A stretch of 6,641 nt of DNA from Peptococcaceae bacterium (GTDB lineage Bacteria; Bacillota; DSM-12270; Thermacetogeniales; Thermacetogeniaceae): the NCBI GenBank assembly GCA_003160265.1, contig PLQY01000024.1, forward strand, positions 6,122-12,762, given 5' to 3'. The position numbers and the translations under genes were made by a program. Shown here in pieces: positions 1 through 4,810 of this stretch. Position 1 is the stretch's first letter, and the number at the start of each line of letters is the position of its first letter. A model generated the notes under the pieces. It saw nothing but the letters and a program-made list of their open reading frames with translations, made no database searches and was not told the DNA's origin.

Positions 1-866
1 ATGTGCGCTACGCTGTCCCCGATGGCCGGGGTCGGCGCCAGGGACAGGTCAACGATGCCGAAAGGCACGCCTAGCCGGCGGGAGGCCTCCTGAGCCACCA
101 GTTGCCCCATCCGGGTAATCTTGAAGGCGGTTTTCTTGATGGTTTCCGATACGGTCCCGAAATCTGCTCCCTTCACCTTTTCCAGGGCGCTCTTGACCAC
201 CCCGGGCCCGCTCACTCCCACGTTGATCACGCATTCTGGCTCTCCGATGCCATGGAACGCCCCTGCCATAAAGGGATTGTCTTCAGGCACATTAGCGAAC
301 ACCACCAGTTTGCAGCATCCGAGCCCGCCCCCGGCTGCGGTCAGCCGGGCCGTTTCCTTGACACACGAGCCCATTTCCCGGACCGCGTCCATGTTGATGC
401 CGGCCTTGGTGGTTGCCACGTTGACCGAGGCACAGACCTTTTTGGTGGTGCTCAGCGCCTCCGGGATGGAGGCGATCAGTCGCCTGTCGCCCCCGGTGTA
501 GCCCTTGTGAACCAGGGCGGAAAAGCCCCCGATGAAGTTGACTCCGACCGCCTCCGCCGCCTGGTCCATGGTGGCGGCGAACTTGACGTAGTTCTCCTCT
601 TCACTGCTCTCCGCCACCAGGGAGATGGGGGTCACAGCGATCCGTTTGTTGATGATGGGGATGCCATACTCCCTCTCGATCTCCTCACCCACCCTGACTA
701 GGTTGCGGGCGAGGCTGGTGATCTTGTCATACATCTTAATCCTGGCTGCGTCTCCGCTAGGATGGCAGCAGTTCCTGAGGGAGATTCCCATGGTGATCGT
801 CCTGATATCCAGGTTCTCCTCCTGGATCATCTTGATGGTTTCAATAACCTCAAACGGGCTGAACAA
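1..866 (-). CDS. UPF0210 (DUF711/PFL family) protein, 3' end outside window
   Basis: This gene encodes the first 288 residues of a UPF0210 family protein; known members are about 450 residues, so roughly the last third lies beyond the left edge. The biochemical role of the family is not established. Recognisable stretches are the N-terminal [14 protein letters not shown], then [20 protein letters not shown] near residue 80, the glycine-rich [32 protein letters not shown], and [15 protein letters not shown] at the window edge, all typical of the family. The start is TTG at 866-864, with GGAGAG (874-879) seven bases upstream; the family N-terminus begins there and no earlier start is in frame. 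It follows the ACT-domain gene by 19 bases on the same strand. This pairing is common in Firmicutes (the pneumococcal SP_0238/SP_0239 pair, for example) and suggests that the ACT protein senses a ligand for, or acts with, the UPF0210 protein. Confidence 0.93.
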   Translation of the reverse strand, partial: MFSPFEVIETIKMIQEENLDIRTITMGISLRNCCHPSGDAARIKMYDKITSLARNLVRVGEEIEREYGIPIINKRIAVTPISLVAESSEEENYVKFAATMDQAAEAVGVNFIGGFSALVHKGYTGGDRRLIASIPEALSTTKKVCASVNVATTKAGINMDAVREMGSCVKETARLTAAGGGLGCCKLVVFANVPEDNPFMAGAFHGIGEPECVINVGVSGPGVVKSALEKVKGADFGTVSETIKKTAFKITRMGQLVAQEASRRLGVPFGIVDLSLAPTPAIGDSVAH

Positions 867-885
867 TTAGAATCTCTCCAATCTT

Positions 886-1155
886 TTAGACCCGGTGCAT
901 AGAGTTGAAGATATCCTCGTGTTGGATCTGGATGCTGAGCCCCAGATTGGCGCCCAGATCCTTCAACTCCTTCGATAGCCTGGTAAAGGGGGCGTTGGCC
1001 TGGGAGATATCCACCAGCATCACCATGGTGAAAATCTCCTGCATGATGGTCTGGTTTATGTCGAGAATGTTGACGTTGTCATCGGCCAGGATCCTGGTAA
1101 CCCCGGCGATGATGCCGACCCGGTCCTTGCCGATCACGCTGATCACCGCTCTCAT
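886..1155 (-). CDS. ACT domain-containing protein, UPF0237 family
   Basis: This 89-residue protein is essentially a single ACT domain, a small ligand-binding fold that usually senses amino acids. Residues 1-20 (MRAVISVIGKDRVGIIAGVT) show the ACT pattern of a first strand followed by a GKDRxGI turn and helix. NVNILDINQTIMQEIFTMVM at 27-46 is the second helix and strand that marks UPF0237 and GcvR-like ACT proteins. The length matches the family (about 90). I chose the ATG at 1155-1153 because a near-perfect AAGGAGGG (1161-1168) lies five bases upstream and the family N-terminus starts at this Met; a longer reading to 1182 would add residues without homology. The gene heads an operon with the UPF0210 gene 19 bases downstream. 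A regulatory or sensor role is inferred from the fold; the ligand is unknown. Confidence 0.93.
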   Translation of the reverse strand: MRAVISVIGKDRVGIIAGVTRILADDNVNILDINQTIMQEIFTMVMLVDISQANAPFTRLSKELKDLGANLGLSIQIQHEDIFNSMHRV

Positions 1156-1408
1156 ATGAACCCTCCTTATGCCGCCAGTCAAAATCAGTTAAAGACCCTG
1201 CTGCCTCTCCTATGCCGACAAAATGAAGGCGTCCTCGCGCTCGTTTGTTAAAGGGGTTTGTAAAAACATTTTTCCATATACACGTTAAAACAATAGAGTA
1301 TATTATGAGGCGGAGGGGTACGTAGCTTTTCAACTGATCATATATACCTTACGACAGATAGAGTCAAGATCCTGCTTGAACTTCTTTGCAATGGCCTGAC
1401 CGTATTAT
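1156..1408. other. Intergenic region upstream of the ACT/UPF0210 operon
   Basis: I see no gene in this stretch. It should hold the minus-strand promoter of the ACT-domain gene. An AT-rich patch at about 1296-1307 reads CATAATATACT on the minus strand and could supply a -10 element, but no -35 sits at 16-18 bases from it (the nearest TTGAAA is 20 or more away), so I do not call a promoter. No hairpin terminator is visible between this operon and the divergent nadK side. Confidence 0.5.
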
Positions 1409-1425
1409 AACTTTGGCGCGGAATA

Positions 1426-1448
1426 CCCATCTCCTTTAGGTGATTGGG
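1426..1448 (+). repeat. Left-end hairpin of the IS605-like remnant
   Basis: CCCATCTCCT (1426-1435) pairs with AGGTGATTGGG (1438-1448) with one mismatch and one bulged T. The stem resembles the right-end hairpin at 1599-1620. It starts about 17 bases after the presumed left boundary, a usual distance for the hairpin bound by the Y1 transposase. Confidence 0.55.
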
Positions 1449-1467
1449 ATGAGAGCGCTGTTTTGGG

Positions 1468-1496
1468 TTGTATCGAACACACCTTCGTAGTATAAT
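1468..1496 (+). promoter_or_regulatory. Sigma-A-type promoter inside the IS remnant
   Basis: A perfect -10 hexamer TATAAT (1491-1496) lies 17 bases after a partial -35, TTGTAT (1468-1473). It originally served tnpB, whose start is 19 bases downstream. Because tnpB is cut off after 24 codons and no terminator with a T-run follows, transcription from here could read on into nadK (start at 1711). Confidence 0.55.
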
Positions 1497-1514
1497 ATTT
1501 CCGGGGTGAGGAGA

Positions 1515-1589
1515 ATGCTCAAAACATTCAAGTATAGGCTCTATCCTACAAAAGAACAAACGAAGATCATGCACTGGCCGGCTAAATGA
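1515..1589 (+). pseudogene. tnpB: tnpB remnant (N-terminal 24 codons of an RNA-guided nuclease)
   Basis: The frame starts at ATG 1515 behind a GAGGAG ribosome binding site (about 1509-1513) and reads MLKTFKYRLYPTKEQTKIMH, the highly conserved opening of TnpB/OrfB proteins of IS200/IS605 elements. After about residue 20 the match ends (WPAK) and a TGA closes the frame at 1587-1589. Intact TnpB is about 370-420 residues with RuvC and zinc-finger domains, so more than 90 percent is missing. The join to right-end sequence near 1575-1590 points to one internal deletion rather than a truncated insertion. The peptide has no expected function. Confidence 0.8.
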
Positions 1590-1594
1590 ACTGA

Positions 1595-1628
1595 GACGCC
1601 CATCCCCTTCAGGGGATGGGGAGACGTC
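1595..1628 (+). repeat. Right-end hairpin of the IS605-like remnant (fossil omega-RNA 3' end)
   Basis: CCCATCCCCT (1599-1608) and AGGGGATGGG (1611-1620) form a perfect stem. Outer GACG (1595-1598) can also pair with CGTC (1625-1628) around a bulged GAGA. The hexamer GAGACG flanks the stem as a direct repeat (1593-1598 and 1621-1626). G-rich hairpins with a TTCA tip just after tnpB are typical of these right ends, and in intact elements they form part of the guide RNA scaffold. No T-run follows, so it is not an intrinsic terminator. Confidence 0.6.
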
Positions 1629-1710
1629 GCGTTGATGGTTGGTGGCATTCTCGAGAAAGAACAGCGACCCACGGCCAGAGACTAAGTGGGCGCCGGAAGG
1701 GGTTGTATCA

Positions 1711-2532
1711 ATGAGGATTGCGGTCGTCTATAAGAACGACCTCCGGGCGCGCAAACTGGCTCTGGAGTTAGGCGATAATTTGCTGAATAGGGGCATCGAA
1801 TACTGTCTGCTGGATAGTATGAGGCTGGCGGAAACAGCCACTGAACTGCCGGTGGACCTGATCTTCGTCCTCGGGGGGGATGGCACCTTGCTGCAAGCCG
1901 CCCGTTGCTTTGCCAGCGCCGGAACGCCGATCATGGGGGTCAACCTGGGAACGGTAGGGTTTCTCAGCAGCGTCGAGCCGGAGAGCCTGCAATTATGTCT
2001 CGATGCCATACTGCACCGGGAGTATGACCTGGATGCCAGGATCATGATCAATGCCGCTGTCGCCAGGGACGATCAGGTGCTGTACCGGGGTACGGCGCTC
2101 AACGACATTGTGCTGAGGTCGCGCGCCCCCCACGCCATTCTGGTCGAGCTGAGGATTGACGGCAAGCCGCATACGACCTACCGGGGGGACGGCATCATCT
2201 GCGCCACTCCCACCGGCTCTACGGCCTATTCCTTCTCAGCGGGGGGTCCGGTTATCGACACCGGCCTGGAGGCCCTGGCGATCACCCCGATCTGCTCTCA
2301 CCTGTCATTATCCAGACCGCTGGTAGTCAGCGCTTCGTCCCAGTTGACACTGGAACTGGGTTCCGACTACAGCACCGACCTTGCCGTGGACGGCCTGGAA
2401 GAGTTTTCCCTCCAGAAGGGCGACCTGGTGCAGATCGAGCGTTCGTCACTGGTGACCAACCTGGTGCGTCTGCAGCAGGTGAGCCGCCTCGAAAGAATCA
2501 AGCGCCTCATGGGCAGGTCAACTCGAGGTTAG
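1711..2532 (+). CDS. nadK: NAD kinase
   Basis: The product (273 residues) phosphorylates NAD+ to NADP+ in the cytoplasm using ATP or polyphosphate, and sets the NADPH supply. Diagnostic motifs are all present: GGDGT at 55-59 (with the catalytic Asp57), NLGTVGFL at 78-85, the NAD-binding N131-D132 pair (LND where many homologues have NE), YRGDGII at 157-163 and ATPTGSTAYSFSAGGP from 165 on. The later TPICSHLSLSRPLVV corresponds to the usual PICPH..RPLV segment, with Ser replacing the common Pro. I chose ATG 1711 because MRIAVVYKND matches the family N-terminus; GAAGGGG lies about ten bases upstream. A TTG at 1639 would add 24 unrelated residues derived from the IS-flanking DNA. In many Clostridia nadK sits between tlyA and argR-recN; none of these is visible here, so the gene has been moved or its neighbours lost. 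Confidence 0.96.
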   Translation: MRIAVVYKNDLRARKLALELGDNLLNRGIEYCLLDSMRLAETATELPVDLIFVLGGDGTLLQAARCFASAGTPIMGVNLGTVGFLSSVEPESLQLCLDAILHREYDLDARIMINAAVARDDQVLYRGTALNDIVLRSRAPHAILVELRIDGKPHTTYRGDGIICATPTGSTAYSFSAGGPVIDTGLEALAITPICSHLSLSRPLVVSASSQLTLELGSDYSTDLAVDGLEEFSLQKGDLVQIERSSLVTNLVRLQQVSRLERIKRLMGRSTRG

Positions 2533-2552
2533 AGGTTCGAGACTCGATGCTC
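2525..2552 (+). repeat. Heptamer repeat array, left arm
   Basis: Four consecutive 7-base units read GAGGTTA, GAGGTTC, GAGACTC and GATGCTC. The array begins inside the last codons of nadK, and its TAG stop (2530-2532) is part of it. It is inverted relative to the array at 2592-2616: GAGGTTCGAG (2532-2541) is the exact reverse complement of CTCGAACCTC (2596-2605). Confidence 0.7.
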
Positions 2553-2591
2553 AATTAGTACAGGTTAATCGATTATTTTCCAGAACTAGTT

Positions 2592-2616
2592 GAACCTCGA
2601 ACCTCGAATATCGAAC
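2592..2616 (+). repeat. Heptamer repeat array, right arm
   Basis: The units GAACCTC, GAACCTC, GAATATC and a trailing GAAC follow each other with a 7-base period. They mirror the left arm at 2525-2552 across a spacer of about 40 bases that holds a small TAATCGATTA palindrome (2566-2575). The pair could fold into a long-stemmed structure after nadK, but no T-run is present to make it a terminator. Confidence 0.7.
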
Positions 2617-2759
2617 AACAAGAAGGAAAAGCGCGTTGGCCGCCAGCCCTGCACAGTGACATATTTTTGAACAGGGAAACGATCGACAGGGCGACCGAGC
2701 AGTTGCGGGCATGGTTTAATCTTCCTGGCGCTGCCCCGGCACTGAAGTAATTTTGGGGT

Positions 2760-2771
2760 TTCCACGTGGAA
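2760..2771. promoter_or_regulatory. 12-bp perfect palindrome TTCCACGTGGAA (operator or parS-like)
   Basis: TTCCACGTGGAA is a perfect palindrome about 30 bases upstream of a TATAAT, where a regulator could act. On the minus strand the half TGTTCCAC matches one half of the ParB-binding parS consensus (TGTTNCACGTGAAACA) exactly, but the other half departs from it. Either reading is inference. Confidence 0.4.
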
Positions 2772-2799
2772 CAATCATGGTGCTGCCGCCCCGATGGGG

Positions 2800-2805
2800 T
2801 ATAAT
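2800..2805 (+). promoter_or_regulatory. Candidate -10 element of the hypothetical gene
   Basis: TATAAT at 2800-2805 is a perfect -10 hexamer in the right orientation for the gene at 2899. No good -35 lies 16-18 bases upstream, so if it works it may need an activator, perhaps at the CACGTG palindrome. Confidence 0.4.
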
Positions 2806-2898
2806 ATGATATGAAAAGGCGATAGCCTGTTGGGAGGCAAGCCGGTAGAGGCCGGGAGGCGCCCTCGGGTCATCCAAAAATGGAGGTTCGCGGCAATA

Positions 2899-3345
2899 GT
2901 GGAAGAGCAGAAGCAGGATGATTTAGCCGAAAACTTCTCGCCCGGGCAAGCAGCAGCAGAGTTGAAAGAGATGCTCAAGGATGTTGCCCGGGAGATTGCC
3001 ACCCTCGACGCATTGCGCAGGGCCCTGCTATGCGGGGTGATCCGGCAGCAGTCCGGAATAGGCGTCGAGGAATGGCCCCAGGCTGCCGAGAGTCTGGAAA
3101 CTCTCATCCAGGCCCTAGACCGGCCTGGTCGGGATGCCAACAGGCGGTGCCAGATCATCACAATGCTGGCAGAGTGGAAGGAGAAGCTGGAAGGTCTGGA
3201 GAACTGCTTTAAAATGGCCGCCCAGTTGGCGGGCCACTACGTCAAGGACCCCGGCGAACTGACTGGGTCGATAGACGTCCTGGCTCATCGCCAACAGGTT
3301 GTCCGCAGGTTGATCACGGAGATCGAGCAGCTCGAGCGCAGTTAA
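2899..3345 (+). CDS. Hypothetical all-helical protein, 148 residues
   Basis: I do not recognise this family. The protein is rich in Glu, Gln, Leu, Ala and Arg and looks helical throughout, with heptad-like stretches at both ends (AAELKEMLKDVAREIATLDAL; the C-terminal RRLITEIEQLERS), so a coiled-coil or adaptor role is conceivable. It has no signal peptide, membrane segment or metal-binding cysteine cluster. The start is uncertain. I chose GTG 2899 with GGAGG at 2882-2886 (12 bases, a little far); a TTG at 2830 would add 23 residues, and ATG 2971 would remove 24. It is preferred over the antisense frame at 2775-3161, whose Ser/Arg-rich product looks like a shadow. It is a single-gene unit with a possible promoter at 2800 and a strong terminator 31 bases after its stop. 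All-helical chaperones of the FlgN/FliT kind are of similar size, but I see no specific motif. Confidence 0.68.
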   Translation: MEEQKQDDLAENFSPGQAAAELKEMLKDVAREIATLDALRRALLCGVIRQQSGIGVEEWPQAAESLETLIQALDRPGRDANRRCQIITMLAEWKEKLEGLENCFKMAAQLAGHYVKDPGELTGSIDVLAHRQQVVRRLITEIEQLERS

Positions 3346-3375
3346 ACGAGAGATCGCTATATACCTTGAAAATTG

Positions 3376-3403
3376 ACCACCCAAAGCGGGTGGTTTTATT
3401 TTT
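3376..3403 (+). terminator. Intrinsic (Rho-independent) terminator
   Basis: The stem ACCACCC (3376-3382) pairs with GGGTGGT (3388-3394) around the loop AAAGC, and the T-rich run TTTATTTTT (3395-3403) follows. It ends the transcript of the hypothetical gene just before the Pho box of the transporter operon. Confidence 0.88.
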
Positions 3404-3410
3404 GATGACC

Positions 3411-3464
3411 TTTACAAAGTTTTAAAATGCGGTTAATACGAGCCTAACATTTGCCTGCCATAAT
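3411..3464 (+). promoter_or_regulatory. PhoP-type Pho box and -10: phosphate-starvation promoter
   Basis: Four hexamers repeat at exact 11-base intervals: TTTACA (3411-3416), TTAAAA (3422-3427), TTAATA (3433-3438) and CTAACA (3444-3449), each separated by five bases. The Bacillus PhoP consensus is TT(A/T/C)A(C/T)A with about five bases between repeats, so 22 of 24 positions agree. A CATAAT -10 at 3459-3464 follows at the distance seen in PhoP-activated promoters, and the -35 region has no good TTGACA, as expected of an activated promoter. It points at the phnDCE operon, which fits induction under phosphate limitation. The cognate PhoP/PhoR pair is not in the window. Confidence 0.78.
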
Positions 3465-3499
3465 GTAAGTAACCAAAAGCGATCCCCCCTCTTTATAAA

Positions 3500-3525
3500 G
3501 TACCGCTCTTGAACGAGAGCGGTAC
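3500..3525 (+). repeat. Perfect hairpin in the phn leader
   Basis: GTACCGCTCT (3500-3509) and AGAGCGGTAC (3516-3525) form a 10-bp stem with loop TGAACG. There is no T-run on the plus strand. On the minus strand it is followed by ACTTTATAAAG, too weak for a confident terminator. It could stabilise the mRNA 5' end or bind a protein. Confidence 0.65.
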
Positions 3526-3545
3526 ATCCACTCATAATAGGAAGT

Positions 3546-3559
3546 TCTAGACGTCTAGA
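3546..3559. promoter_or_regulatory. GntR/HutC-type operator palindrome
   Basis: TCTAGACGTCTAGA is a perfect 14-bp palindrome, extended by AAG (3542-3544) and CTT (3561-3563) around one mismatched pair. It contains GTCTAGAC (3553-3560), the core of many GntR/HutC-family operators such as the DasR/NagR sites (TGGTCTAGACCA). Two CTAG centres lie eight bases apart. It sits between the Pho promoter and a broken GntR-like gene, as expected for an autoregulatory repressor site. Confidence 0.6.
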
Positions 3560-3575
3560 CCTTGAGGTGCGGAGC

Positions 3576-3656
3576 ATGATCGACAAGGAGAACGGCATTC
3601 CCTATTGCCGGCAACTGATGCAGATCATCCAGCAGCAAGTTGCCAGGAAGGAGTGA
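3576..3656 (+). pseudogene. Truncated GntR/HutC-family regulator (N-terminal fossil)
   Basis: ATG 3576, behind GAGGTGCGGAG, opens a 26-codon frame beginning MIDKENGIPYCRQLMQIIQ and continuing QQVARKE before TGA (3654-3656). IPxYxQLxxIIxxxV is the first helix of the winged-helix domain of GntR/HutC regulators, which normally continues with GEWxPGExLPSER. Past the stop, the next frame reads EEPGEQ. Removing a single A from TGAGGAG (3654-3660) would restore VARKEWEPGEQ, so a one-base insertion probably killed the gene. A faint match to the following LPSERA is seen around 3680-3690 (TTCGAAAAGGCGCC), and the rest is gone, replaced by the phnD ribosome binding region. Intact regulators are about 240 residues. 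PhnF, a GntR/HutC protein, controls phosphonate transport in other bacteria, so a former phn repressor is plausible. Confidence 0.62.
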
Positions 3657-3753
3657 GGAGCCAGGCGAGCAAACAATTCGAAAAGGCGCCATGCGGTCGG
3701 CCATACAAAGTTCGCTGGAGACACCAAACCTAAAAAATGAAAGGAGTATTCAC

Positions 3754-4794
3754 GTGAAAAAAGTCCCCTTGTTACTGGTAGGCATTTTTCTTTTGTCGTC
3801 TCTCTTGGCGGGGTGCGCAACCACAGCATCCACATCGGTTAAAGAGCCCGATACCATCACCATTGCCTGGACGCCGAATAATGCGTCAGATAATCAGCAG
3901 CAATTCCGTGCGGAATTCGACAAGGTCATTGCCGATGCCACGGGCAAAAAAGTGCAAGACAAATTAACCACTGATTACAATATTGCCATGGCAGCCCTAG
4001 ATAGCGGCGACGCCCAGTTGGGCTATTTCGGACCTTTCGAGTACATGACGGAACACGCAAAAGACCCCAAGATCGTGCCCCTGGTGGTCGCGAGCGGGCC
4101 TTCGGGAACCTTGAGTGACGCCCTTTACCACAGCCGGCTCCTTGTCAGGAAAGGCGATGAAGGTCAATATCAGTCCGGCAACGGTTATGCTCTTGACAAC
4201 CTGGTCGGGAAAAAGATCTCCTTCGTTTCCACCAGTTCGACGTCCGGATTCAACGTGCCGGCAACAGCAATCGTGGGCTACTTCTCCAAGCAGGACAAGT
4301 GGAAGAGTCTGACCAAGGACGACCTGATGCAGGGTGGCAATGGCAAGTTCTTCAGTCAGGTGATTTTTGCCGGCTCCCATCAATTATCCTTATATAGCTT
4401 GCTGACGGGTAAGGCCGATGTCGCCGCGGTGGACGATATCGATGTGGCAGGCTACGTGCAGCTTGCCCAGGGAACCGACGAAGCCCCCGGGGCGGTCTAT
4501 ACTGTCAGGCAGGACGCTGCCGATCCGTTCACCAAGCTTGGCGGCGCCCAATTCGTGGTCATTGACTCCATACCGGTCCTGAACACACCAATAGAGGCTA
4601 ATAGCAACGTGTTGAGCCAGGAGACTCTTGACAAGATAACGCAAGCACTCACCTCCAACCAGGTAACGAATGATCCGCTGATATTTGCGCCTCAAAGCTC
4701 TCAATACGGTATCTTCACCCAACCGGACCGGTTCCTGAAAGTAGACGATGCCTGGTACAATCCGCTCCGACAAGCTCTCGGCATGGCATCCTGA
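3754..4794 (+). CDS. phnD: Phosphonate/phosphite/phosphate-type ABC transporter substrate-binding lipoprotein
   Basis: This 346-residue lipoprotein captures an oxyanion outside the membrane and delivers it to the PhnC/PhnE-type importer. Residues 1-21 form a lipoprotein signal: KK, a hydrophobic core, and the lipobox LLAGC with Cys21 as the lipidated residue. The mature part has the PhnD fold landmarks: TITIAWTPNN (34-43), YFGPFEY (91-97), the anion-binding Ser/Thr segment STSSTSGFNVP (159-169), and GSHQLSLYSLLTGKADVAAVDD (207-228). The start is GTG 3754, seven bases after AAGGAG (3741-3746) and at the signal peptide; an upstream TTG (3640) would add unrelated residues from the broken regulator gene. 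It is the first intact gene after the Pho box, 237 bases ahead of phnC. The sequence does not tell me whether it binds phosphonate, phosphite, hypophosphite or phosphate. Confidence 0.93.
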   Translation: MKKVPLLLVGIFLLSSLLAGCATTASTSVKEPDTITIAWTPNNASDNQQQFRAEFDKVIADATGKKVQDKLTTDYNIAMAALDSGDAQLGYFGPFEYMTEHAKDPKIVPLVVASGPSGTLSDALYHSRLLVRKGDEGQYQSGNGYALDNLVGKKISFVSTSSTSGFNVPATAIVGYFSKQDKWKSLTKDDLMQGGNGKFFSQVIFAGSHQLSLYSLLTGKADVAAVDDIDVAGYVQLAQGTDEAPGAVYTVRQDAADPFTKLGGAQFVVIDSIPVLNTPIEANSNVLSQETLDKITQALTSNQVTNDPLIFAPQSSQYGIFTQPDRFLKVDDAWYNPLRQALGMAS

Positions 4795-4810
4795 GGGGTT
4801 GAACATGAGG

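Larger units (their letters stand above)
1409..1635 (+). mobile_element. Internally deleted IS200/IS605-type (IS1341-like) element, ends retained
   Basis: Three pieces in the right order suggest a shrunken IS605-type element. At 1426-1448 there is an imperfect hairpin (CCCATCTCCT paired with AGGTGATTGGG), as found near the left end of these elements. At 1515 a tnpB reading frame starts and keeps only its conserved N-terminus. At 1599-1620 there is a perfect hairpin, CCCATCCCCT paired with AGGGGATGGG with a TTCA tip, of the type found at the right end. The two hairpins share the stem CCCATC..CCT, as expected because one transposase recognises both ends. The boundaries are inferred: TTAT at 1405-1408 could be the target tetranucleotide before the left end, and the right end should fall just after the hairpin, near GTTGAT (1631-1636). 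No tnpA and no TnpB catalytic part remain, so the copy could move only with help in trans. Confidence 0.68.
2617..2898. other. Gene-poor stretch between nadK and the hypothetical gene
   Basis: No convincing gene is seen. A plus-strand open frame through 2667-2750 ends in TAA and reads NRETIDRATEQLRAWFNLPG, preceded by an open but startless stretch. It could be a 27-residue TTG-started peptide or a gene fragment, but it has no clear ribosome binding site and I do not recognise it. The minus-strand frame beginning near 2774 (MFHVETPK) only reflects the palindrome at 2760-2771. A candidate promoter lies at the right end. Confidence 0.45.
3465..3753 (+). other. Long leader between the Pho promoter and phnD
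   Basis: If transcription starts near 3471, the phnD mRNA has a leader of about 280 bases. It contains a CTTTATAAAG palindrome (3491-3500), a perfect hairpin (3500-3525), the GTCTAGAC operator (3546-3559) and the broken regulator gene (3576-3656 and a decayed tail). No known riboswitch class is recognisable to me here. Confidence 0.6.

Noticed and set aside
102..701. Long plus-strand open frame of 199 codons
   Set aside because: It lies antisense to the UPF0210 gene, whose reading frame shows clear family motifs; the His/Asp-rich product looks like a shadow.
1297..1333. Promoter for the ACT/UPF0210 operon (CATAAT or TATACT with TTGAAA)
   Set aside because: The spacing is 20 or more bases instead of 16-18, so I did not call it.
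1338..1574. Minus-strand frame of 78 codons over the IS remnant
   Set aside because: It has no ribosome binding site or recognisable domain, and is antisense to the identifiable tnpB start and left-end hairpin.
2667..2750. Short plus-strand frame (27 residues, TTG start)
   Set aside because: It has no ribosome binding site and no recognisable match; kept only as a remark in the intergenic entry.
2775..3161. Minus-strand frame of 128 codons
   Set aside because: It is Ser/Arg-rich without a recognisable domain and antisense to the hypothetical gene at 2899-3345, which has a terminator in the right orientation.
3465..3753. Riboswitch in the long phn leader
   Set aside because: I could not match any known aptamer; the leader is explained by a hairpin, an operator and a broken regulator gene.
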